From Fulvia fulva (Eukaryota; Ascomycota; Dothideomycetes; Mycosphaerellales; Mycosphaerellaceae): DNA of 64,000 nucleotides. Under the pieces are notes generated by a model. It saw nothing but the letters and a program-made list of their open reading frames with translations. It was not told the origin of the DNA and searched no databases. Positions 1 to 10,637 of the stretch are shown here, one piece after another. Position 1 is the first letter of the stretch. Every line of letters begins with the position of its first letter. The stretch spans positions 434,001 through 498,000 of the forward strand of contig NC_063016.1 in assembly GCF_020509005.1 (NCBI RefSeq). Reading direction: 5' to 3'. The position numbers were made by a program, and so were the translations under genes.

Positions 1-2803
1 CTATCTATATAAATAAGAAGCAAGCGACTATACGAGAAGTCGAATCCTTACTACCCTAATAGCTAAAGGACCTAAAGTACGGATTTAACCCGTCTATCGC
101 TAGAGGCCTCCCTCCCTATCGCCCCGAATTAGATTTGGCGATTGAATTCGTTAAAGGCGCTAAGCTGCCTTTTAAGCGTCCTTATTCTATATCGAAACTA
201 GAGCTCGATATAACTAAAGCCTACGTAGATAAGGAAGAAGCCGCTAGTAAAATCCGACGCTCTACGTCCTAGATCGCTAGTCCTATTATTATTATTAAGA
301 AGCTAGGTAGAGGACTCCGTGTCTACGTAGACTATAGAGCTATTAACGCTATTACCGTTAAGAATAGGTACCCGATACCTTAAGTCCGTAAGACCCTAGC
401 TTATATAAGCGGTATATAGTAGTTTACTACCTTAGACATTATTATAGTATTTAACGAGCTACGTATCCGTAAAGGCGACAAATAGAAGACAGCCTTTACT
501 ACCCGATATAGTACCTACGAATAGCTTATAGTACTATTTAGTCTCTATAACGTACTAAGCGCGTTCTAGGTATATATTAACAAAGTATTATATAGACACC
601 TAGACGACTTCGTGTCTATATACCTAGACGACTACATCGTATTTACGTATAGTTCATTTAAGGAACACGTAAAACACGTACGTACTATTATTAAGTGTCT
701 AATTGACGCTCGACTTCCTATAGACGTCTATAAGTACCGCTTCTTCTAGAAGAGCGTTAAGTTCTTAGGACTAATCATTACTAATAAGAGCATTTAGATA
801 GATAAATCTAAGGTCTAGACTATTGTAGATTAGGCTACTCTATAGAGCTTAAAGGATATACTATCCTTCCTTAGGCTAGCTAACTTCTATAGGAGGTTTA
901 TTAATAACTTTTCCGGTATTATTATACCTTCAACCGACCTTATACGCGGTAACGTACTTAAGAATCGTATACCCTTCGTATAGAGCCTAGACTACTAAAG
1001 TGCGTTCGAGACCCTAAAGGCAGTATTCTATAAACGCCTAGTATTAGTACATTTTAATATTACTAAGCCCTACATCGTAGAAACTAATTCCTTAGATAGG
1101 TATATAGCTAGCGTGTTATCTTAGGTTAGAGAGGACGGTGAAATGTATCCTATTGTATTCTACTCGATAAAGATAAACCTAGTAGAATATAATTACGAGA
1201 TTTACGATAAGGAGCTAATAGCTATTATTAGAGCGTTCGAGGAATAGAGGCCGGAGCTAATAAGCGCTCCCTCTAAGGTTCTTACCGACTATAAGGGCTT
1301 AGAGTAGTTCATAACGACTAAGTAGCTAACCCGCCGACAAGCGCGCTAGAGCGAGTTCTTGTCCGGGTTCGACTTCTAGATAGAATATCGCTCTAGTAAG
1401 CTTAGGACAAAGCCCGATAGCCTTATACGCCGTAGACAAGATATAGACGATAAGGATGATATAAAACATAGGTAGTAAGCTATATTAAAGCTACGTAATC
1501 TCCCTCCTAATGTACGTAAGCGCTTAAAGCTATTAGCTATAACTACTCCGCGTACTACGGCCGACTAGTATTAGCTAGCACTTTACGTACTTAAAGTAAA
1601 CGAGGCCTCTATCGAAGAACTTATCGAGGAAGCCTATACTAAAGACGAGCTAGCGTACGGTATTAAGAAGGCCCTAGACGATAATGCTCGTACTTTACTA
1701 TAAAACCTAGAAGGCTCTAGCTATATCTCGCTTAGCGACTATAAGTTAGACGTTGATTTAATTAAGATCTAAGGACGTATATACGTACCGTATAAGCTTC
1801 GTCCGGAGCTAATAGCGAGGCACTATAATATCCTATTAGCTAGGTATCCTAGGCGTAAGAAGACAGTCGACCTACTTAGGCGTACGTACTACTAGCCTAG
1901 TCTAGTAGTAGATGTCGCTAAGTACGTTAAGAATTATTACCTATATATACGATCTAAGGCTTTTTATAATACGTACTAAGGTATACTCCGATAGTTACCC
2001 GTACCCTCGGGTACCTATAAGGAGGTAGTACTTGATTACGTAGTAGAGCTACTAGATAGTTATAGTACTAAGGGCGTAAAGTATAACGCTATCCTTAACC
2101 TAACCTATAGACTTACTAAGAGGAAGTATCTTATACCCGTAGTGGATTTGACCTCTAAGGTAGCGACCGACGCCGTATTAAAGTACGTAATTAAGGATTA
2201 GGGCCTATTCGATACGGTAGTATTAGACCGTAGTAGTTAGTAGGTAAGCTAATTCTAGAAGGCTCTAATAGCGCGTCTAGCTATACGTATAAAGATCTCG
2301 ACTGCCTTTTACCCTTAGACTAATAGGTAGTTAGAACGTACAAACTAAGCTATAGAATAGTACCTACGCGCGTACGTTAACTATATATAGGACGATTAGG
2401 TCTAGTAGTTACCTATCGTAGAGCTTGCCCTAAACAATTAATAGAGCGCTACTATAGGTATATTATCGTTCTTTATAACGCTAGACCGTAATCCTCGAAT
2501 AGAGGTATTACCTTAGGCTACGAGCGGTAACGGTACTAAGCTTCCGAAAGTATAGGCCTTATCGAAGTAGTACGTAGAAGATTTTACGACTTTTATAGAG
2601 AACGTTAACGTATACTATATTATATAGCTTAGATATACCTAAGAGCGGTACGTAGATACCGTAGCGAATAAGCGTAAGCCTATACTAAGATACGCGATTA
2701 GCGATAAGGTTTAGCTAGATACTAGAAATATCCGTACTCGAAGGCCCTATAAGAAACTTGACTATAAAAATGTAGGTCCCTTTACGATTACCCGTAAGAT
2801 TAA

Positions 2804-2817
2804 CGTAGACGTATATA
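2804..2817. repeat. Left target-site duplication of the LINE
   Basis: CGTAGACGTATATA, identical to 5071-5084. It lies at the point where the gypsy pol reading (KINVDVY) stops making sense, and its partner lies where the reading resumes (VDVYKLDL), so the pair marks the insertion target. Confidence 0.85.
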
Positions 2818-5070
2818 GATAGATAGATTTGTTATTCCCCTGTTCTAGGACCCTATCCGGCCTATATAGGTATATATCTATTATTATATATAAAGGGAAA
2901 CCCGAATAGGTGAAAACCCTTCCCGCCCCCGACTACTCCTTATCTAGATTAGCTTTCCCTCTGAACGTACGTAGTCTATGTCACTACCCCGTTAGCCTCC
3001 GCTCCTAGCCGGTCTCGTCGCGCTACGTCGTGTCCTCTCTTCCTACACTACTCCTACTAGGCGGTACTGTTCTAGCCAGCCCTTCTCTAGTATCTAGTTC
3101 GTAATGCGCCGTAGGTCTTTAGCGTTGTTAAGAAGTGCCCTAATCGTCCGGTTCCTCGCCTTTGCTATCCACTCCCCCCTTCCTAGCGACTACCTCGGAT
3201 AGACGAGGAGTGCGTGCCGTACGTTCTAGGAGCGATAGCCGTAGGGGCAGCTAGTATTCGTATATCCTAGAACCTTCCTCTATAATAGGTACCCCTAGAG
3301 GCCGATGTGTTCGCTTCGTAGTTAGGTTGCTATGCTACTCTATGCCCTCGTAAGGCGGTAGTAGATAAGCTTCGGGGGGTGCTTAACCGCGGATTTTGTA
3401 GCTAACTATTCCTTAGGTTGTCCCGCTAGCTAAGGGCGTCCACTATACCCTACAACCTGGTTGTTCTACCTCTCTTTCTATAGTTGCTCTATAAACGATT
3501 TCTTACCTTCCTATTATATTACTAGCTATTCGTCCCTTGCCCGGTAGTTCGGCTCGTTTCCGGGTCGAATGCCCTTATACGCTAGTACTAATTCGCGGGC
3601 CCTTACGACTATACTAGCGATAACCTTCTATACTAGGTACTATGCCGACTTGCCTATATAGGAGGTCCGTAGTCCCTAGATGTATAGGTCGATCGGCGGT
3701 ATAGCGGTCTCGTACTTAAGCATCCTCGTTAGTGTCGACTTATATACCCCGGTGACCTTCCTTAGGCATTAGTTTTAGATCTTCGCTAGCGGCGCGACGA
3801 GTCCCTTCGATAGGTAGGCCCTCTCGCCTAAGGACTACACTTGGCTACTATAGGTAAGGACTGGCTATACAATAGCCGTATATAGAAGTCGTGACTACCG
3901 GAAGTCCGCCCCCTATATAGACGTAGTGAGCCTCTGGTATAATGCTATATTCTGTTTAGCTTTCCGTAATATTGCCTATACGTGCTTCCTCTACCGTAGC
4001 GCCGGGTCTACCTATAGTCCGAGGATCCTAAGCTAATTTGCCGGGTTAGTCGTATGTCCCTATATCTAGATAGAAGCTTATATATTATAGAACCGTGGCC
4101 GGCGCGTAAAGTGTATCAGATTGTACTTTTCTAGGGCAAACCGAGCCCCGTGCCTCCTAGCCTAGTCCTCGTAGATCTTGTGCTTCTCTTCTAGTAGCCT
4201 ATAGTTCTCCTTAGTCGAGGAAGACTACGCTAGAATGTTTATGTCGTCTACGAAGCCGCTCGTAGCGGTGTTCTGGGATTCTAGGGCTGGGAGTAGCGTC
4301 GCTATAAAGAAGAGGAACAGAATAGGTACTAGCGTTAAGCCTTACGGGATTCTAGTATAGACTGCTTAAAATAGGCTTCTATACTGGCCGACTAGGATCG
4401 ACGTACTACGGTTTTAGAGGTAGGACCGTACGAAGTTAACAAGCCACTTAGGGAGTCCTTTCGACCTTAGGATGTAGAGAAGCCGCGGGTATAACACGTA
4501 GTCGAAGGCTCCCGATATGTCTAGGCTAAGTAAGGAAGCCACCTTGTCCCTATTCTTATACTAGATAGCCTTTACCTAAGAGGTAATAAGTTCTATCGCG
4601 GATAGCGTCGATCGCTATAGGCGCGCACCTATCTAGGTGTCCGGGAGTAGGGAGTGTTCCTCTACCGCCTAGGAGAGTCTCGTTATAACCAGCTTCTTAA
4701 GCGCCTTCCTAAGAGTATTAAGGAGCGCAATTAGGCGGTACGACTTCACCTACGTATAGTCTTCCTTCTACGGCTTACGTAGGACCACTGTCGTCGATTG
4801 TTTAAAAGCTATCGGGTGGTATCCGGTCTATAGGCAGGCGTTAAAGATCGCTATAACTACTAGGGCTAGTTGATCTCTATACTTCTTTAGTAGCTCGTTT
4901 AGGATCCTATCCGGCCCCGGGGCTTTCTTCGCCGGCAACTTCCTTAGCATAGCGGTAACTTCTCCCTCGGACACCTCCTATTAGACCGCGATGCTAGGGG
5001 CTAGGGGAGTAGAGCTGTTTATGTCGCTTAGATCAGCCTCGACTAGGGGTGGGAAGAACTTGCTAGCTAG
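2818..5070 (-). mobile_element. 5'-truncated non-LTR retrotransposon (LINE, Tad/I-like), RIP-mutated, inserted in the gypsy element
   Basis: On the minus strand a LINE-type reverse transcriptase can be read with scattered stops: APGPDRI near 4915, YRLIALLN near 4740, LSLDISGAFD near 4530 and the catalytic FVDDINIL at about 4236-4256, followed by the usual thumb and C-terminal region. The reading begins just upstream of the RT (LASKFFPPLVEADLSDI), so the ORF1 and endonuclease parts are missing, as expected for 5' truncation during target-primed reverse transcription. The low-coordinate end, the element's 3' end, has a short GATA repeat (2818-2828). A 14-bp direct repeat flanks it exactly. It is inactive. 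The clade assignment (Tad-like) is from general resemblance only. Confidence 0.85.
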
Positions 5071-5084
5071 CGTAGACGTATATA
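5071..5084. repeat. Right target-site duplication of the LINE
   Basis: CGTAGACGTATATA, the second copy of the 14-bp repeat at 2804-2817. The gypsy frame continues from this copy into the chromodomain. Confidence 0.85.
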
Positions 5085-5724
5085 AGCTCGACCTTTATAA
5101 AAGTATACGTATATACCCGAGGTTCTATACTAGCGTACTACGCCTAGTAAATAACGACCTATTCCCTAATTAAAGCTAAGGTTAACTACTTATCGAGGCC
5201 TCCGAAGGCGATAGCGAAGAGCTAGATAAATACGCGGTTAAGGCAATTATAGATAGTAGATAGACTAGTAGAGCTAAGAAGTACGTAAAGTATACCGTCC
5301 GTTAGAAAGGTAGTACTATTATAGAAGTACCTTATAGTAAATTAAAAGGTAGTACCGAGGAAGCGATAGTAGATTATTATTATAAGAACCCGTTAGCGGT
5401 TAGTCTACTACCTAGATAGCGTAAGCCTAAAGGTTAGATATTAGACGACCTAGACATCGTTACCGATAGTCGACCCTACGATACCCGCGTAATATAGATA
5501 TAACTTAAGGTAAGTCAAGGCTTAATATATAGTTAGCTTATCTAAGGTATACTACGGTATAATATAGACTCTCGACTTAAGGCTTACTACGGTAAGATAT
5601 ATAGTCTCTCTACGGTTAACCCGACGTAAGCTAGCGCTTCCTAATAGTACGGTTCTTTCTTACAGATATACCCTACGGCGATATATTTCCGCGTACGAGG
5701 GCGTACGGCGGTTTAAGAGAGGGG

Positions 5725-6170
5725 TGATATCACGGTTTACCTCGTAAGGCTATACTTAGTATTACGTAACCTAGTACGCTAGCGCGCCCGGACCCTAGAC
5801 CCTAACCTCGACGTTTACTTTATCGCGGCTTCGCGACTTTCTTATCTTCTCTTCTTCGTAGAACTTATTCGATTCTAACGTATTAATACGTTTACGCCCT
5901 ATCTTACGCCTTGTCTATATTAAATAATTAGAGTAGAGGTCGTATTCTAATTAGTAAGATAGTAATATAAGTTAAACGCCTCGAACCTATAAGGGCTTCT
6001 TAGCGTTCCTAAATATAAAGGAGACGTTACTATATCTTAGCTCTATAATCGACCGTTCGACTAACCGACCGGTCGTCTAGTCGTCTAGTCGCCTAGCCTT
6101 ACGTATTCGACTATATAAGCCTACCGTAGTCGTATACGTAATCTATCCGCGTCCGAGGCTAAAGTGATTA
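5725..6170 (+). repeat. Putative 3' LTR of the gypsy element (446 bp)
   Basis: It starts TGATATCACGG directly after a polypurine tract and ends GTGATTA. If the last dinucleotide was originally CA, the ends would be the inverted pair TGATATCAC/GTGATCA with canonical TG..CA termini; RIP changes CA to TA. The 5' LTR is outside the window, so the right end rests on this inverted-terminus argument alone. Confidence 0.55.
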
Positions 6171-7765
6171 GCCCTTGTCTTCCGTTTCCTATATTCCTAG
6201 TATATATCCTACGAGACTCTCTCTCTCGTTCTTTAAAAACCGTAATACTCTACGATTACCTCGCCCGCGTCTACGTCCGCCGCGGCCTCTACCGCGTCCT
6301 CTACCGCGCGCCGAGCTATCTAAGTCGCTCCGGAGAGCTATAAAGACTTTAGTATCTCCGTCTATAAACTTTTCGACGGCTAATATTATTACGGCTAGCT
6401 TCTAGTCTCTTCTATAGCTAAGGTAGAGTCGCTAGTCGGCTATAATAGCCTACTAGAAGTAGACGCGGATATTCGTATTAGTCGCTCGGAAGTTACGATT
6501 ATCTAGTTTAGCTAGTATATCGGGCTTTAGGCCGGCTAAAAACTTACGTAGGTAGGTAAAGTTATCTAGTAGGGGAGTTATACGGCTTCTAGTTAGCCTA
6601 AGCGACCTAATAAAGGTCCTAATACTTCTAGTTTAATAGGTAGTCTCCTACTTACGCTAGATCTACTTCTAATAGTCTAGGTCGACTATAAAGTTATAGA
6701 TCTACGTAATTATATCGTCGAAATCGCCGTACCTAAGATAAGGGAGCTTTAGGCGCGTTTCTTTAATAGCTTTAAACTATAATTAGTCAAAGTCGCTACT
6801 AACAAAGCTACTAACGAGCTCTAGTTTTTCTAGGTCGGAAAGGCGTCGTTTAATAATCTATTTCTTATTTAGGCTAATCTAGGCTCTAATAGACAATATC
6901 TAGTTAAGACATTCGTCGTTCTAAGCGTTAGACTTTAGAATAGGGGGATCTCCTATCCTAGGCGCCTTGCCTATACTAGCTAGCTCGTTATATAGGCCGA
7001 AGTTATCTTCGTCTAGGTAGTCCGCCCTATCTATCTCCGCGTCGCTATCGCGGTTAGGGCGGCGGTACGACCGAGTAGCTAGGGGTATAGCCTAAGTAGC
7101 CCTAAAGGTGTCGTTTAGGCTAGTAGGCTAAGCCGCGTAGTTATTAAGCGTAACGACCTACGAGCGCTAGCTATCTACCGTAGCGACGTATAAGCTTACG
7201 AACACTCGAGCGTAGGTAGTAGCGTTAGCGACGAGGGAGTAGAGCTCTATTACTAGCCCTTAACTAGCCTTAGCGCCCGCTCTAATTAGTCAACTTTCAA
7301 GTTTTAGGGTTACGTAACCTACCGTACTATACCTATTAGCGAACTCGTAAATATATACTCGTCGCTAACGCCTATATCGTCGTATAATAAGCACTATACG
7401 TCGGGTAGCCGTAGCGCGAATTATACGCTACTTTATAGTCTAGAAGGGTTAGTAGAGAGCTCTACTCCGCTACGCTTACCTTTAGAGGTTTATAACCGCG
7501 AATAGTACATTTTTGCCTAGGGCGCGACTATAGGCTAGGCCCTCTCCGACTAGATAAGTAGCGGAACCTTGCTAATCCTATAGGTAATAACCGCCTTAAT
7601 TAGGGTATTAATTAGTGTCCTCTATACTAGAGGTTTAAGTAGCCCGCCCCGTTCGTAGGAGCTACGATAAGGTTAGTAAGGTTACCTCGCTTAGCTTTAG
7701 TACTAAGGTCCGACTAAGGCGTAAGTCGGAGACTTATAGCTTAGGAGATTTACTTATAGGCTGAT
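6171..7765 (-). mobile_element. RIP-mutated gag-like retroelement relic in reverse orientation
   Basis: A minus-strand frame with many TAG stops reads as a gag-like capsid protein between about 7130 and 6180: an acidic stretch (NRDSDAEIDRADYLDEDNFG), a region ending FLAGLKPDILAKLDNRNFRA and then an Arg/Gly-rich tail (RGRGRGRG, about 6310-6250). No protease or pol follows on the minus strand before the neighbouring gypsy LTR, so this is a separate fragment, probably one into which the gypsy element inserted. The stretch 7130-7765 would hold its leader or LTR but I cannot define either. Assignment to gag is by general character, not a diagnostic motif. Confidence 0.5.
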
Positions 7766-8087
7766 TCAACCTAATAGAAAGGCTGAAAGGAAGGGAAGCT
7801 ACTAGATGTGAGAACCTTGGCGAGTGTGAATCTGAGATACAGAAAAGCTACCTGAGAAAACTCTAAATATGAAGCTGAGCGCCAAGCCGGCGGTGTGTTC
7901 GGATAAGAACGTCACACCCGCCTTGCTGCCTTTCCCGCCCGGTCCGAGCTCCGCGCCGGATGTGAGATGTCTTCTCGCTCGAGTCTAGAGCCTGTTTCTT
8001 CCATCAACGTGGCGATACTCTCGTTCTGTCAAGCCAGTTCGATGATAGCCTTGGAGTGGCTGCCGTGGTGCGAGGAAGTTGGCAATA
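7766..8087. promoter_or_regulatory. Upstream region of the coiled-coil/RRM gene
   Basis: About 320 bp of ordinary, non-RIP sequence between the transposon block and the first gene. TpG and CpA dinucleotides, nearly absent to the left, are normal here. I see no defined element; it presumably carries the promoter and leader. Confidence 0.4.
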
Positions 8088-9413
8088 ATGGCGGACGAGC
8101 TTGCACGGGCATACTTTGAGAAGCTGAAGGCGGCGGAACAACAAATATTCGAGCTGCAGTTAGAGCTTGCGGGAAAGAACAAATCAACAAGCAGTGCGAC
8201 GACCACCGTGGCCAACAACCATGAGGTGCTTGCGCACAGGATTCAATTGCTTGAGCAGGACAATGCTCGTCTGAGAAATGCTGATGCCTACAACGAGCAG
8301 CTGGAAGATGAGGAAGATGAGGATGAAGATGATGATGGGGAACAGGTCATCATGTGCGACTGTGGCATCGACCTTCTTGCGCAACTGCAGGAGAACAAAG
8401 CGCTGCAGAATGAGCTCAAGACAGAGAGGCTACAATTTCAGGTCATTCAAGGTCAAGTGAAACATCTTCGCAAGCAGGTATCTGAGCGAGACGAGAGAAT
8501 CGTCAACTTGACAGCACAAGAGAGTGCCGTGCAGATCAAGAAAGAGCAGACAGGGACTCCTGCTGAAAACCCGTGAGTCACGTTGTACTGATGTCAGTCT
8601 TGTGAGCTAACCAGCAGCAGAGCGAAACGGAAGAGGACCGACATGGACATTGATCAACATCCACGGACAGCCAATATTAGCAGCCAAACTGACAGGGCCT
8701 TGGCAGCACAAGACTACAGACAGCATCCCGCCCGAGCAGAATGGACTGGACACACTCTTCCACCACGGCCAGGAGGTGGTCTTCCGTTGCCTACACCAGC
8801 TCAAACCCCGAACCCTATGGCTCCTGGCAATCCCTTCTACGCCAGCCCTACACCACTGCTGCCTCCTTCTGTCGGTTTGTTTGCCTCCTGTCCAGCGCCA
8901 GGGCCGCCATCTCAGTCTGTCCCTATTCAAACCAATGCCGCCCGGGGAACGTCCATTCCCGCGAAAGTGACGAGACCTCCACAGATGTCCCCGTTTGCCA
9001 GAGCGCCCAGCAGAGACCCAATTCCAATCACTCATCCTGACCGAGTCAAGTTGGTCCGTGACGAGTCAAGGGTGCTGAGGAAGGTACTGGAGTCGCCCAC
9101 ATCACCACAGGACTCTTCAACCGACTCAGAGTCCGACACCCTGACGGACGTCAAGGTGGACGGCTTTCCCCTGAGTTGGAGACTGCAGAAGATCAAACAA
9201 TATCTGACAAAGCAAAGACTCTCGCCTTTGTCCGTGCGACGTCCGCAGATGCCATTCGCCCACATGACATTCTCCGACCGACAGGATGCAACACGCGCGA
9301 TGGATCGTCTCAACGGTCAATCGGTAGGTGGCGATGCAGCTACGACTGGCTTCAAGGCTGACACTTGATAGATTGAAGGCCACATTTTGGCCGGGTCTCT
9401 TGCGAACGGCTGA
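8088..9413 (+). CDS. Coiled-coil protein with C-terminal RRM-like domain
   Basis: Three exons are proposed: 8088-8572, 8621-9323, 9372-9413 (409 aa). The start is the ATG at 8088; the frame is open slightly upstream but without an ATG. The N-terminal third is predicted coiled coil (about 10-70 and 95-150) around an acidic run (about 75-87). A basic KRKR (164-167) could be a nuclear signal, followed by a Pro/Ser-rich linker. The last about 70 residues fit an RNA-recognition motif: VKVDGFPL as strand 1, FAHMTFSD as the RNP1-like strand, ATRAMDRLNGQ as helix 2. The tiny third exon completes the fold (IEGHILAGSLANG). Intron 1 has CTAAC and three successive CAG acceptors; intron 2 has GTAGGT and CTGAC. 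RNA binding is inferred, and no named orthologue is recognised. Confidence 0.7.
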
Positions 9414-9620
9414 AGGGATGATCGATGGAGGCTTGCACGCATTCAAGGAAGCTGACTGTGTGAGCATTGCGCTCGCCTGCTCGAAATTCAGCGATGCGCT
9501 CAGGAGTTTTCAAACCATTGGCTCGTCCGGTGGTCTGTCCAGTCTGGCAAGTCGGATCGCAAGTGCAATCAGCCCTTCTAGTCCAGCTTTGATACAGGGG
9601 GAAATAGTTTGCCAAAGTGA

Positions 9621-10496
9621 CTACTGACCACCATCACCCTTTCTGGCCCCGAGATCCAATCTCAAAAGCTCCTCCATAGTCGTAGCCAAGAATATGAAGA
9701 ACCCAATTGTGCCTGCCAGGATGTTCCTCAGCTTGATTTGGTGTTGCTTTGCATCGTAAGGATCTCTCAGGGGCTGGTGACAAAGTGCGTTGCCGGCTTG
9801 GGTCTCGGCTTTGCTTCTTGAAATGCTGTCCAACGAGCATACATGCGGCGACGCGCTGCGAGCTCGACTGCATCGATACGACCTTGCTGCTGAGCTACAC
9901 GCCAGCGCATTCAAGCAAAGGCCTTGGCCTCAATAGTAAGTCGAAGCGCTCGGCGGCGATCAACTTTGTCACATGCTCTTGTCTGCTTCGACGATAGAGT
10001 CGGTACACGGCATGACGCTACGCAGGGTGCCTTCGGGGCAGGCTTGCGAAGCAAAAATGTCGAGCTCTTGTTACAGACAAGGCTGAAGTCCATCGAGCAG
10101 GTCGGACCCACATCATGATTGCTGCACCGCAGATCACTAGGGTAAGCACACCATGGTGTTGTTTCCCGCCCGTGTGGTCGAACAGACGGATAACATGGAG
10201 GGAAGTCGTGTCATAAGCTCTACCATCAAAGCCGAACGCATGAGCTGTCGTCGGTAGTGCTCATACAACATTTTGATGGCGCTTGCAACAGTCGCCAAAC
10301 CCAACAGGATCGGCACCGCCAGTGCAAGTCCGCTGTTTGGATCGTGTGTTGTGGAAAGACCATGGCCGACTTCCGACCATTCTCTTGTGGTCTCTCGCAA
10401 ACAGTGCGCCACGTAGAAGAAGGTCGCCAACGTCAGCATTGTCGACCAGAACACAGCGCCAGGAATGCAAGGTCGATTCTTCATGGTGTGCAACAC
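9621..10496 (-). pseudogene. Broken or unresolved multi-exon membrane-protein gene
   Basis: Protein-like sequence runs through this stretch on the minus strand but switches frame at least three times. An ATG-started segment (10496 to about 10140) has two hydrophobic helices (AVFWSTMLTLATFFYVAHCL and ALAVPILLGLATVASAIKML). A middle part reads LVICGAAIMMW and RQEHVTKLIAAERFDLLL. Next comes a basic helical part (RVAQQQGRIDAVELAARRR), and the final frame ends LRNILAGTIGFFIFLATTME before a stop at 9621. No set of consensus introns joins these pieces, so a decayed gene is more likely than a spliced one. Function unknown. Confidence 0.35.
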
Positions 10497-10637
10497 TGAA
10501 CGGAGATCTCATCTGGAGAGCTTGTACAGAACAAGGTCCATAAGAGATGAATCAAGGGCTGCGATCATGAATGCTGGTCTGCAGAAAGCCGGCTGTGGCT
10601 CCACACAGGAATCAAAGACACCATCTGCGGTTGTGCC

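Larger units (their letters stand above)
1..6170 (+). mobile_element. Ty3/gypsy chromovirus remnant (pol, chromodomain, 3' LTR), RIP-mutated and split by a LINE
   Basis: A degenerate LTR-retrotransposon whose 5' part lies outside the window. One plus-strand frame (codons starting at positions divisible by 3) can be followed from about 81 to 2817 with no frameshift but many TAG/TAA stops. It shows reverse transcriptase ([12 protein letters not shown] at 330; YLDD at 621-632), an RNase H region (about 1010-1260), and an integrase with zinc-binding-like start (about 1818-1960), catalytic core and a DR..Q-type motif near 2227. The frame resumes after the LINE at 5072 (VDVYKLDL) and runs into a chromodomain (about 5227-5400, motif YVKYTVR), which identifies a chromovirus. 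A polypurine tract AAGAGAGGGG (5715-5724) directly precedes the LTR. Stops sit where Trp and Gln codons are expected, and zinc-ligand Cys/His positions read Tyr, as CpA-to-TpA mutation on either strand would give. No functional product is possible. Confidence 0.9.

Noticed and set aside
6175..6405. Plus-strand 76-codon frame rich in Arg and Pro
   Set aside because: It is the complement of the RG-rich tail of the minus-strand gag-like relic, and the sequence is RIP-mutated.
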